A DNA stretch of 53,525 nt from Gemmatimonadota bacterium (GCA_009835325.1 VXWP01000078.1:1-53525), one strand, 5' to 3'; positions 41,878 to 50,202 are shown, counted from the first letter of the stretch. Notes: generated by a model not told the origin, from the letters alone. A program made the numbers and translations.

Positions 41878-43275
41878 CTAGGCCGGCGGCCTCGGCGTTT
41901 CCGGGCCGTACCGATCCACGTACTTCTGCTGCGCCCGGGTCATGAAGTCGGCCAGCCGGTCGAGCGTCTCCCGGGGAGACTGCCGCTGCAGCAGCATCTT
42001 CTGGTGCTCCTCGGTCACCCGCACCTCCAGAAACTCCCCCATCTCCGGCAGGTAGTTGGGATACCAGTTCTGCAGGATGGCCGGGTCCGTGACCATTTCC
42101 ACGAAGGACCGGTAGAGACCCTGTCCGAAGGCGGGGTCCTCCATCGCACTGGCGAAGGGCGGGATCATGTTGACGTCCCTGCAGTACCGGAGCCGTTGTT
42201 CGGGCGCCATCAGCCAGCCGAGAAACGTCCAGGCTTCATCCTTGTGCGGGGAAGCCGACGACATGGCTGTATACCCCCCGTCGGACAGGGCCACGCGGGC
42301 CCTGGGGCCGGCGGGCATGACCGTGATGGCGAGGCTGTCTTCGTCCAGGCCGTGCTCCAGGCAGGTCCGGACGACCTCGGGGTCCTGCTCCATCGTGCCG
42401 CAGAGCCCCGACCAGAATCCCTGGACCAGTTCGTTGAAACCCCAGTTCAGCGAGTCGGGCGGCGCGAGTCCGTCCTGGTAGAGGTCGTTCCAGTAGGACA
42501 GGCCTGCCACGTGGTCCGGACTGTTGATAATGCACCGGTGGTCTTCGTCGAACCAGGCGTTCGACCCGGCGTATTCCTGGGCGATGGCCCACCACGACCA
42601 GAAACCGCCCCGGGCGCCCCGGAGCGCGTATCCGTAACGCTGGCGGGAAGGGTCCGTGATCTTTTCAAGCAGTACACGCCACTCCTCGCGCGTCTCCGCA
42701 GGCGCCAGGCCGTATTCGTCGAGCCACTCGGTGCGGTAGAACATGGAACGGACGGCCACCTCCGTGGGCAGGCCGAAGACCTGGTCGCCGTCGAAGGCCA
42801 TCGTCGCCCGGGTCAGCCTCTTCACCTGTTCCGAGTAGCCCTGGAGATGGGGCCAGTCCCGCACCCATGGTCCGAGGTCCTCGAGGGCGCCCATGGCCCG
42901 GAACTCGGTCACCCACCAGCTGGGAATGGTCATGACGTCGGGCGGCGCACCGCCCAGGATGGCGGTGAGATACTTCGAATGGGCCTGGTCCCAGGGCACC
43001 TTGATGTGCTCGATCCGGATGCCTGGATGGATCTCCATGAACTCCGCGATGAGCGGTTCAAGAGACCGGTGCTTCTCCCGCGTCTGGGCCGTCATGAAAC
43101 GCACGGTCTTCCGGTCAGCCTGGCCGGCCCGGCCGGTCCGGCCCGCCCCGTCGTCACCGCCGCCGCAAGCTGACACGGCCGCGCCGAGCAGGGCGCCGCC
43201 GCCGAGCAGGGCGCCGCCGCCGACCTTCAGGGCTTCGCGCCGGGACATTTTCCCGGGTTTATCAGGTGCGGTCAT
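41878..43275 (-). CDS. Extracellular sugar-binding lipoprotein (copy 2, tandem paralog)
   Basis: A 465-residue solute-binding protein clearly homologous to copy 1: both have INSP(E/D)HV, a GFNELVQGFWSG-type block, EQDPEVVRTCL and PAGPRA in the same order. The signal has a Tat-type MSRREALKVGG and a lipobox at C37 (AVSAC), and contains a six-residue repeat GGGALL from an 18-bp tandem duplication. One permease pair serves both binding proteins, so they may widen substrate range. It follows the GH51 gene by 48 bases. Confidence 0.9.
   Translation of the reverse strand: MTAPDKPGKMSRREALKVGGGALLGGGALLGAAVSACGGGDDGAGRTGRAGQADRKTVRFMTAQTREKHRSLEPLIAEFMEIHPGIRIEHIKVPWDQAHSKYLTAILGGAPPDVMTIPSWWVTEFRAMGALEDLGPWVRDWPHLQGYSEQVKRLTRATMAFDGDQVFGLPTEVAVRSMFYRTEWLDEYGLAPAETREEWRVLLEKITDPSRQRYGYALRGARGGFWSWWAIAQEYAGSNAWFDEDHRCIINSPDHVAGLSYWNDLYQDGLAPPDSLNWGFNELVQGFWSGLCGTMEQDPEVVRTCLEHGLDEDSLAITVMPAGPRARVALSDGGYTAMSSASPHKDEAWTFLGWLMAPEQRLRYCRDVNMIPPFASAMEDPAFGQGLYRSFVEMVTDPAILQNWYPNYLPEMGEFLEVRVTEEHQKMLLQRQSPRETLDRLADFMTRAQQKYVDRYGPETPRPPA
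43183..43218. repeat. 18-bp perfect tandem repeat, two copies, in a signal peptide
   Basis: GCCGAGCAGGGCGCCGCC at 43183-43200 and 43201-43218. It encodes a repeated GGGALL unit in the signal of the solute-binding protein at 41878-43275. Confidence 0.9.
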
Positions 43276-43323
43276 GGGATGGATGGGACGTAGCCGCGGC
43301 GGTCGTGGAAGACGCGGCGCGGC

Positions 43324-44823
43324 CTACCACTTCTCGAGCTCGAAGGTCATCGCCGCGAAGGACAGCGGGGGTAGAAAACACTGGCACCTGCCCCCGGCGA
43401 CCTTGATTTCCCGGTAGGGCTGCTTACCGACCAGGTCGGGCTGCTCGAACGAATTGGCCGCCTTCGGGTCCTGGCCTCCGGAGAGTATCTCGGCGCTGAC
43501 CAGCGATTCGATCGGCCGGTCTTCGAGCACGATACGCAGGGGCACGTCGGTGTCCGTGCTGCGGTTCGTGACGAAGACATGCAGTTTACGGTCGTTCTGT
43601 ATCATGGCGGCGTCGATGTAGTTCACCCGCCCATAGCTCTCGCTCATGTATCCCGCGCCGTCCACGAAGGTCCGGAGCGACGTGCCTTCCTGCCGACCCG
43701 CGTACATGGTGAAGGGGTGGTAGATGGACTGAATGAGGAGGTCGTCTCCCCGGGTAATCAGCGGGGCGATGACGTTGACGATCTGGGCGATGTTCGCGAT
43801 GCGGACCGAGTCGGCGTGGCGCACGAAGCTGTTGAGGAAACCGGACACGACGAGGGCGTCTTCGAGGTTGTACACCTCCTCCACCAGGTGCGGCGCAAAC
43901 TGCCCTTCACCGTCCATTTCGCGGTTCTTGTACCAGACATTCCATTCGTCGAAGCACAGGTAAGTGCGTTTGTTGCTCCGGCGCTTGGCCTGGACGAAAC
44001 GGCATACCGCGTCCATCTCCTCGATCTGTTGGTCGATGGAGTTCGTTACCGCCAGGTAGTCCGGCGTATCGTCCTTCGGGTTGCCCACGTAACGATGCAG
44101 GCTGATGTAGTCGGCGTAATCGCCCAGGTAGTCGAGGACCTGCCGGTCCCATTCCATGTAGGTGTCGAACATGTCCACGGAGCAGGATCCGCAGGCGACC
44201 AGTTCGATCCGCCGGTCCGCGTCCTTCATCATCTTCGCGGCCTGCTGGGCCCGGATCGCGTACTGGTCGGCCGGCACATGACCGAGCTGCCAGTGGCCGT
44301 CCATCTCGTTGCCCAGGCACCACAGGCCGACGTCGTAGGGCATCTCCTCCCCGTTGCCCACCCGGATGTCGGCGAAGTTCGTGCCCGCGGGACAGTTGCA
44401 GTACTCGACCCAATTTCGGGCTTCCTCGGGCGAGCCCGTGCCGAGGTTGACCGTGAGCATGGGCTGCCAGTCCATTTTACGGCACAGCCGGATGAACTCG
44501 TCGGTGCCGAATGCGTTCGGCTCGATGCTCTGCCAGGCTAGCTCGCGCACGGTGGGACGCAGCTTCTGCGGGCCCACCCCGTCCATCCAGTGGTAGCCGG
44601 ACACGAAGTTGCCGCCGGGATACCGCATGACGGTCATGGACTGATGTTTCATGGCATCCATCACGTCCGTGCGGAACCCGTCCTCGTCCGCGTGCTTGCA
44701 GTCCGGGTCGAACACGCCCTCGTAGACGGCCCTGCCGATATGCTCCAGGAACCCTCCGAAGATCCTCGGATCGACCGGCGCGATCTGGAATTTAGTGTGC
44801 GCGTACAGTGTCGTCTGTCGCAT
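43324..44823 (-). CDS. Alpha-L-arabinofuranosidase, GH51 family
   Basis: A 499-residue GH51 enzyme, which releases terminal arabinofuranose from arabino-oligosaccharides. The acid/base Glu is E173 in CLGNEMDGHW and the nucleophile is E293 in CFDEWNVWY. The N-terminus has FGGFLEHIGRAVYEGVFDP and MRYPGGNFVSGYHW, typical of this family. No signal peptide, so it acts in the cytoplasm on imported oligosaccharides. Upstream of and collinear with the two binding proteins and permeases, forming an uptake-and-use unit. Confidence 0.94.
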   Translation of the reverse strand: MRQTTLYAHTKFQIAPVDPRIFGGFLEHIGRAVYEGVFDPDCKHADEDGFRTDVMDAMKHQSMTVMRYPGGNFVSGYHWMDGVGPQKLRPTVRELAWQSIEPNAFGTDEFIRLCRKMDWQPMLTVNLGTGSPEEARNWVEYCNCPAGTNFADIRVGNGEEMPYDVGLWCLGNEMDGHWQLGHVPADQYAIRAQQAAKMMKDADRRIELVACGSCSVDMFDTYMEWDRQVLDYLGDYADYISLHRYVGNPKDDTPDYLAVTNSIDQQIEEMDAVCRFVQAKRRSNKRTYLCFDEWNVWYKNREMDGEGQFAPHLVEEVYNLEDALVVSGFLNSFVRHADSVRIANIAQIVNVIAPLITRGDDLLIQSIYHPFTMYAGRQEGTSLRTFVDGAGYMSESYGRVNYIDAAMIQNDRKLHVFVTNRSTDTDVPLRIVLEDRPIESLVSAEILSGGQDPKAANSFEQPDLVGKQPYREIKVAGGRCQCFLPPLSFAAMTFELEKW

Positions 44824-44842
44824 GCGGGTCGCGTTCCTACGG

Positions 44843-44887
44843 GTTTACATCACCTGGGTGTACACCACCTGGATCTACATTACCTGG
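44843..44887. repeat. 15-bp tandem repeat, three imperfect copies, spanning a stop codon
   Basis: Copies at 44843-44857, 44858-44872 and 44873-44887 (T-ACA--ACCTGG core). The last contains the stop codon of the RNase HIII gene; the other two continue in frame on the minus strand as IQVVYTQVM and a second stop. Confidence 0.8.
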
Positions 44888-45870
44888 GCCGTAGTCTTGT
44901 AGTGCATCTTGGCCACGGAAGACAGCTTGTCCACACCATGCCGTTCGACGTATTTCCTGCCTGCGGCGACGACCGGCGCGCCGGCGCCCTTGGGCAAAGT
45001 AAGGCCGGCCTCGCCCGACAGCCTTTCCAGGTACTCCAGGAACCGGTCCCGGGCGAGAATGGACGCCGCGGCCACGGCCAGGTACCGCTCTCCCCTGTGT
45101 TCCTGGATCAGTTCGATCTCACGGCCCTTTTTCATGAGCCGGGACCGGATGTAGCTTTCGTTGCCGAACTGGTCCGTCACGGCCAGTTTGCACGGGGTAC
45201 CTTCCAGCAGGCTCTCGATGGTGCGGGCGTGTCCCCAGGCCAGGAGATGGTTGAGATTCCTGCCTTCACGCCGGAATTCCTCGTACAGCGTGTTGTATCG
45301 TTCCGGCGGTATGATCACCTCGCGGTATTTTCCGATGCAGATCCGCCTGATCTCGGCCGCTAGCTTGCGGCACGTGGCGTCGCCCAGCTTCTTGGAATCC
45401 CGGATGCCCAGGGTCACCAACCGCTCCCGGGTCCCGTTTTCGACCAGGACGCCACCCACCACCAGCGGACCGAAATAATCGCCCTTGCCGGACTCGTCCG
45501 TCCCGATGTGGGGAAGGGGAAGCTTCCGGGTCCCGGCGCCGCCGGAACCGTTGCCGCCGCCGGAACCGTTGCCGCCGCCGGAATCGTTGGCAGCCGTTTC
45601 AGCGTGCTCATCCAGAAAGGGCGAAAGCACGTGCAGGATCACCTGGAGCAGATGACCCGCCCTGCCCTGGATCATCAGGGTGCCTTTCCGGTACTGCTTG
45701 AGGACCAGTCTTTCCCCTTCGTCCTCGAACGCCAGCACCCAGTCGCACCAGTCTTCGGTCCTGCGCTCTGTCGGACCGAGGTTTTCCAGGGCCTCAAGGA
45801 TCCCGCGCCGCGTGCCGGCGTCGGCGATATCGTATCTGCGGGATACGGGTTCCGGTCTGCGCCGGTTCAT
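44875..45870 (-). CDS. rnhC: Ribonuclease HIII
   Basis: A 331-residue RNase H that cuts RNA in RNA-DNA hybrids. The catalytic opening GTDESGKGDYFGPLVVGGV begins near residue 120. Further conserved parts are IRDSKKLGD and the C-terminal ILARDRFLEYLERLS. The N-terminal substrate-binding domain (about residues 1-90) distinguishes HIII from HII. Between the domains is a Gly/Ser/Asn linker with 6-residue repeats (NGSGGG) from 18-bp tandem units, unusual for the family. No other RNase H is seen in the window. Confidence 0.92.
   Translation of the reverse strand: MNRRRPEPVSRRYDIADAGTRRGILEALENLGPTERRTEDWCDWVLAFEDEGERLVLKQYRKGTLMIQGRAGHLLQVILHVLSPFLDEHAETAANDSGGGNGSGGGNGSGGAGTRKLPLPHIGTDESGKGDYFGPLVVGGVLVENGTRERLVTLGIRDSKKLGDATCRKLAAEIRRICIGKYREVIIPPERYNTLYEEFRREGRNLNHLLAWGHARTIESLLEGTPCKLAVTDQFGNESYIRSRLMKKGREIELIQEHRGERYLAVAAASILARDRFLEYLERLSGEAGLTLPKGAGAPVVAAGRKYVERHGVDKLSSVAKMHYKTTAQVM
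45538..45588. repeat. 18-bp-period tandem repeat in the RNase HIII linker
   Basis: Three imperfect units of GCCGCCGCCGGAACCGTT, the first partial, at 45538-45552, 45553-45570 and 45571-45588. They encode a flexible NGSGGG linker between the N-terminal and catalytic domains. Confidence 0.85.
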
Positions 45871-45900
45871 CGGTCACCGCTTTCCGGTCGTGCCCGGCCG

Positions 45901-46863
45901 CTAGACGGGGTCGTCACCGGACCGCCACGGAACCGGCATGTTCAGCTTTCGCAGCTTGGCTTCGAGTTCGTCCCGCTCCCGGCTGCGGCGCAGCTTGCCC
46001 GACTTTGAAATGTACCGGTACTCCACCAGTAGTTCGTTGACTTTTCCGTTATCGCCCGCCTGGATCGCCCGGATGATTTCCCAGTCGAGGTGGGTCAGCT
46101 GCATCGCGTTCACGCTGTAGTCCATAAAGGCCTGCCAGGCGATGGGACACCAGGCCGACACGATGCGGTGTCCGATCAGGTGGGCGTACTGGCGGATCTC
46201 CCACTGGGCGTGATCATCCATGCGCAGCAGGAGGAACCGGAGCAGGTTCAGGAGGTTCACCTTCCAGTAGGCTTCCGTGTAGGTGGACAGGGGCAAGTCC
46301 TTGCGGGCTTGTTCCCGGGCGATGCCGGCCTCGATACGTTCTTCGTAACGGGTCCGGGCGGCCTCCTGGAGTTCCCGTTCCTTCTCGGAGAAATAGGCGC
46401 CCCGCTCCGTGTCGACGAAGCCTCCGCTGCCCTGGCGGTTGCCCTCCGCCTGAAACCTCCACGCATCGGGCGACGTCGTCTGTGTCGCGTCGATCGCCAG
46501 CGAATAGCGGGTGCTGTACTCGTTGACCGAAGCCGTCCGGTGCCGGATCCACTGCCGCCAGCAATCCATGGGCACCCGGAGGTGGAACTTGATGTCGCAC
46601 ATCTCGAAGGGCGTGGTGTGCTGATGCCGCATGAGATAGCGGATCAGCCCCCGGTCCTGGTGCACCTGGCGGGTACCGGCGCCGTAGGACACGCGCGCGG
46701 CCTGCACGATGGAGTGATCGCTGCCCATATAGTCCACGACGCGGACGAACCCGTCGTCGAGCACCTTGAAGGGAACGCCCAGGATCTCGTCCAGATCGGG
46801 CACCACAGGTCGGTCGAGATGTTGCGCTTCGATCTGTTCGGGTACTTCGGGTTCTTCGGACAC
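45901..46863 (-). CDS. thyX: Flavin-dependent thymidylate synthase
   Basis: A 320-residue ThyX, which makes dTMP from dUMP with FAD and methylenetetrahydrofolate. The family signature RHRTASVNEYSTRYS is present (about residue 120). HQHTTPFEMCDIKFHLRVP precedes it and the C-terminal part has VSAWCPIAWQAFMDYS. It is longer than the usual 220-250 residues because of an acidic N-terminus and extra helices. No ThyA is seen in the window. It diverges from the PhyH gene at 47139. Confidence 0.95.
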   Translation of the reverse strand: MSEEPEVPEQIEAQHLDRPVVPDLDEILGVPFKVLDDGFVRVVDYMGSDHSIVQAARVSYGAGTRQVHQDRGLIRYLMRHQHTTPFEMCDIKFHLRVPMDCWRQWIRHRTASVNEYSTRYSLAIDATQTTSPDAWRFQAEGNRQGSGGFVDTERGAYFSEKERELQEAARTRYEERIEAGIAREQARKDLPLSTYTEAYWKVNLLNLLRFLLLRMDDHAQWEIRQYAHLIGHRIVSAWCPIAWQAFMDYSVNAMQLTHLDWEIIRAIQAGDNGKVNELLVEYRYISKSGKLRRSRERDELEAKLRKLNMPVPWRSGDDPV

Positions 46864-47050
46864 GGCATCCCGCAGTTTTCGAGCGTGGTTTTCCGGGGGA
46901 GATTTCAGTGTCCGTTCCGGGTTGCAAAACGGTGTTCACCACAACGGCGTTCACCACGGAAACGGACTTGGGGACGTTAACCGGGGCGGGCAGGGCTGTC
47001 AAGGCATTTTGTGACCTCCGGCCCGGGGATTCAGATCGATGTTTTTATCG

Positions 47051-47078
47051 TTGCGCCGCGCATCTGCCGGGCTATCTT
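47051..47078 (+). promoter_or_regulatory. Possible promoter of the 47139 PhyH gene
   Basis: TTGCGC at 47051-47056, 16-bp spacer, TATCTT at 47073-47078. About 55 bases before the ATG, which has an AGGAGG site. Confidence 0.38.
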
Positions 47079-47138
47079 CTGTTGCTTAAGCACCCGATAT
47101 CAAAATCAAAATTGCTACTCCGTCAGGAGGGTTTCTCC

Positions 47139-48026
47139 ATGCCCGAATCGCCGGCCTTTTCCACCATGAGCGAAGAGGAACAGTACCTGTACGACCTGCA
47201 GGGCTTTCTTCACGTGCGCGGTTTCCTGGACGGGGACGAAGTACAGGCAATGAACGCGGCCCTCGACGCCAATCCCGACCGGCTCGGTTCGTACGACGGG
47301 CCCAACGAACTCAGCGGCGACTGGCGGGGCAGGCCCTTCGAAGGCAAGTACGCCCCCTTTCGCCACTACGAGGGGATGCTCACCTGGCCGCAGCCCTGGT
47401 GCCAGCCCTTTCGCGACCTCCTGGTCCATCCGAAGATCATTCCCTATCTCAACACCCTCTTCGGCCGCGGCTGGAAGCTCGACCACGGCGTCGACGTGCT
47501 GATCGCCGAAGCCGGTTGCGAGGGGCTCAAGATCCATGGCTCCGGAAACGCGACCTTCAACGGTTCCCGCTACTACCACTATCACAACGGCCGCATGCGC
47601 TCGGGCCTGATCGTTTGCCAGTTCGCCCTGGCGGACGTGGACCCCGGCGCGGGCGGGCTCTGCGTCATCCCGGGCAGCCACAAGGCCAACTTTGCGTGTC
47701 CCGAGGACATCCTGACCTGGGAGGCCAACCAGGACCTGGTCCATCACATCGTACAGAAGGCGGGCGACCTGGTGATCTTCAACGAGGCCACCGCCCACGG
47801 CACCCTGCCCTGGCACGGCAAGCACGATCGGCGGGTCGCCCTGTATCGGTACACGCCCAAGTACCTGCACTACGCCGGCGGCATCTACGAAACCAACCTC
47901 CCCGAATGGACCTCGGAGCTCACCGAGGCCCAGCGCGCCGTGCTGGAACCGCCCTACATCTATCACCACCCCATCGTGGAAGACGACGGCGAAACTGTCG
48001 TGCGGCCACGGAGAGAGGGCGAGTAA
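47139..48026 (+). CDS. PhyH-family protein with altered iron-binding motif (paralog 7)
   Basis: A 295-residue PhyH-family protein. The family frame is clear: a helix pair (EEEQYLYDLQGFLHVRGFL), CVIPGSHKANF at about residue 175, and a distal H220 in EATAHGTL with Arg at 231/232. At the place of the HxD triad it reads YYHYHNGRMRSG: H147-Y-H149-N150, so the Asp ligand is replaced. Loss of the carboxylate is known in iron halogenases of the same fold (Asp to Ala/Gly), where a halide fills the site; His or Asn here is a different change. AGGAGG eight bases upstream fixes the ATG at 47139. Confidence 0.85.
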   Translation: MPESPAFSTMSEEEQYLYDLQGFLHVRGFLDGDEVQAMNAALDANPDRLGSYDGPNELSGDWRGRPFEGKYAPFRHYEGMLTWPQPWCQPFRDLLVHPKIIPYLNTLFGRGWKLDHGVDVLIAEAGCEGLKIHGSGNATFNGSRYYHYHNGRMRSGLIVCQFALADVDPGAGGLCVIPGSHKANFACPEDILTWEANQDLVHHIVQKAGDLVIFNEATAHGTLPWHGKHDRRVALYRYTPKYLHYAGGIYETNLPEWTSELTEAQRAVLEPPYIYHHPIVEDDGETVVRPRREGE

Positions 48027-48064
48027 GGATTGCGGGGCAGACTGGCGAGGGAATGGAGGTAGAA

Positions 48065-48352
48065 ATGAGTATTTCATTTTCAAAATGGAAAGTGACGGAG
48101 CACCTGCGCACCTTGGAAGACGCTCGTCTCTACCTGGAAGCATGCGCGAAAGAAGATCCGGGAGATGGCAGCCAGATTCGTGCCGCCCTGAACGATATCG
48201 CCCGATCGGGGAACATGAGCTGGCTGGCCCGTGAGATTGGAATGAGTCGGGAAGGGTTGTACAAAGCACTGTCGGAGGACGGCAATCCCGCATTCTCCAC
48301 GGTAGTTCGTATCGTACGTGCCCTGGGTCTCCAGGTGCGGTTTACGGCGTGA
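48065..48352 (+). CDS. HigA-like HTH antitoxin/regulator without a toxin partner
   Basis: A 95-residue helix-turn-helix protein of the putative addiction-module antidote group. The HTH is WLAREIGMSREGLYKAL (about residues 53-69), followed by the usual FSTVVRIVRALGLQVRF. Start at 48065 has GGAGG five bases upstream; a second ATG four codons earlier is also possible. In this family the toxin gene normally lies directly upstream; here a PhyH gene does. It may be an orphan regulator of the flanking PhyH and SDR genes. Distance to each neighbour is under 40 bases. Confidence 0.82.
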   Translation: MSISFSKWKVTEHLRTLEDARLYLEACAKEDPGDGSQIRAALNDIARSGNMSWLAREIGMSREGLYKALSEDGNPAFSTVVRIVRALGLQVRFTA

Positions 48353-48371
48353 TCCGTTCAGAAGGTATTTA

Positions 48372-49223
48372 ATGTACAACTTACAAGGCAAAACCGCCCT
48401 GGTCACCGGAGCGGGCGGAGAACGGGGCATCGGCCGGGCCGTCGCCATACGACTCGCGAAGGAAGGCGCGGACCTCATTGTCAGCGACCGGGTCGCAAAT
48501 CCCTATCCCGGCGACTCTTCGGAATGGCAGGGACTGCCCTCCGTGGTCCGGGAGATCGAGGCGGCGGGACGCAGCGCGGAGGCCATCCTGGCCGACGTCT
48601 CGCAGGCCGACCGGGTGGAACGACTCGTATCCGGGAGTATCGACCGGTTCGGCCGCATCGACATCCTCGTGAACGGCGCCGGCTCACTGCCAGGCAAGGA
48701 CCGCGTGCTCGTCGTCGACATGGAAGAGGAAGCCTGGGACAAGGAGATGAACGTCAACGCCAAGGGCGTGTTCCTCATGTGCCGGGCCGCGGCGCGCCAC
48801 ATGATCGAACGGGGAGAGGGCGGCAAGATCATCAACATCGCCTCCACGTCGGGCAAAATCGGGCGGAAGCGATTCTCGGCCTACTGCGCGTCCAAGGCGG
48901 CGATCATCCGGTTCACCCAGGCCCTGGCACAGGAAGTCGGTCCCCACGGGATCAACGTCAACTCGGTGTCGCCCACCGCGGTCGATACGGAACGCCTGGG
49001 ATTCATCGAAGAGGCCGTATCCGACGGCGCCGTCCAGGGCAGATCGTGGAAAAACAGCGAGGCCCACCGGACTTTTATCCAGGAGAAATCCGCCATCTCT
49101 CCTCTTGGCCGAGTGGCCCGGGGCGACGACGTGGCACAAACGGTCGCTTTCCTGGCCTCATCGGAATCGGACTACCTCACGGCCGTGGACCTGGTGGTGG
49201 CGGGCGGCGCGGAGATCTTCTGA
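48372..49223 (+). CDS. Short-chain dehydrogenase/reductase (SDR) 1
   Basis: A 283-residue NAD(P)-dependent SDR. The cofactor motif is TGAGGERGIG (about residue 12), then NGAG near residue 96 and the active-site YCASK with Tyr at about 176 after a Ser in INIASTSG. It ends with VDLVVAGGAEIF. An ATG at 48372 with AGAAGG upstream is chosen; the frame is open further up. It overlaps the second SDR gene by one base (TGATG). The pair may oxidise or reduce successive hydroxyls of one substrate. Confidence 0.92.
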   Translation: MYNLQGKTALVTGAGGERGIGRAVAIRLAKEGADLIVSDRVANPYPGDSSEWQGLPSVVREIEAAGRSAEAILADVSQADRVERLVSGSIDRFGRIDILVNGAGSLPGKDRVLVVDMEEEAWDKEMNVNAKGVFLMCRAAARHMIERGEGGKIINIASTSGKIGRKRFSAYCASKAAIIRFTQALAQEVGPHGINVNSVSPTAVDTERLGFIEEAVSDGAVQGRSWKNSEAHRTFIQEKSAISPLGRVARGDDVAQTVAFLASSESDYLTAVDLVVAGGAEIF

Positions 49224-50065
49224 TGAACCCTCGTAAACCCCGCCTGGACGGCAAGGTGGCCGTCGTGACAGGCGCGGGCACGCAAAGCGACGTGGCAGGT
49301 ACCGGACAGGCGACCGCCGTGCTCCTGGCCCAGGAAGGCGCGAAGGTGCTGCTGACGGACCGAAGCGCGGAGAACGCCGGAAAGACGCTGGCCGTCATCG
49401 AGGAAGAAGGGGGTACGGCGTCGGTCTTCGCCGGGGACGTGACCCGGTCGGCAGACTGCCGGGCCATGACCGAAACCGCGGTGGAACGGTACGGCGGGCT
49501 GCACATCCTCTTCAACAACGTGGGGCTCAGCTATCCGGGTACGGTGGTGGACGTGCAAGAGGAGCATTGGGACGAAATCATGGCGGTGAACCTCAAGGCC
49601 ATGATGCTCGCGAGCCGGTTCGCCATACCGGCGATGATGGATGCCGGGGGCGGATCCATCATCAACATGGCGTCCGTCGACGGATTCCGGAGCGGATGGT
49701 CGTACAACGTCGCCTACGAGACTTCCAAGGGCGGGGTCATCGCCCTGACGATCAACATGGCGGTACAGCACGGCAGGGACGGGATCCGTGTGAACTGCAT
49801 CGCCCCGGGGCACCTGCACGGGTCCTTCACCGCCGGGCTGTCGGATGCGCACCGGGAACTCCGGCGGCGCTCCACGCCGCTGGGCACCGAGGGCACGGCC
49901 TGGGACGTAGCCCACGCGGCCGTCTTCCTGGCCGGCGACGAATCCCGCTGGATCACGGGGATCACGCTCCCGGTCGACGCGGGTTCCTCCATCGCCCTGC
50001 CCCTTTCGGTCCTGCCCCGGGACGAGGGCGGCATCCTCCCTGACGCGGAAAGTGCCCGTTTCTGA
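49223..50065 (+). CDS. Short-chain dehydrogenase/reductase (SDR) 2
   Basis: A 280-residue SDR. The cofactor loop is TGAGTQSDVAGTG, longer than usual by a few residues between the Gly positions, and the following NNVG lies near residue 95. The catalytic Tyr is in VAYETSKGG, with Ser in INMASVDG. The C-terminal GITLPVDAGSSIA is typical. Start overlaps the first SDR gene stop, so they are coupled. The region after residue 260 extends past the usual fold end. Confidence 0.92.
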   Translation: MNPRKPRLDGKVAVVTGAGTQSDVAGTGQATAVLLAQEGAKVLLTDRSAENAGKTLAVIEEEGGTASVFAGDVTRSADCRAMTETAVERYGGLHILFNNVGLSYPGTVVDVQEEHWDEIMAVNLKAMMLASRFAIPAMMDAGGGSIINMASVDGFRSGWSYNVAYETSKGGVIALTINMAVQHGRDGIRVNCIAPGHLHGSFTAGLSDAHRELRRRSTPLGTEGTAWDVAHAAVFLAGDESRWITGITLPVDAGSSIALPLSVLPRDEGGILPDAESARF

Positions 50066-50115
50066 CCTTAAACCGTCCTTTAACCGTCTCCCGGTTGGAA
50101 ACACCGGACAACACA

Positions 50116-50160
50116 AAGCCGTTTCTCCCCGTCCAATCATTGAACGGGGAGAAACGGCTT
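50116..50160. terminator. Strong hairpin between convergent genes
   Basis: Perfect 17-bp arms AAGCCGTTTCTCCCCGT (50116-50132) and its complement (50144-50160) with an 11-base loop. It lies 50 bases after the SDR 2 stop and 73 bases beyond the end of the convergent lipoprotein gene. No long T-run follows on either strand, so intrinsic termination is likely but not textbook. Confidence 0.65.
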
Positions 50161-50202
50161 CGGTGTGTTATTGCGACCGGCGGTCCGGTCGTCGGGCCGC
50201 AC

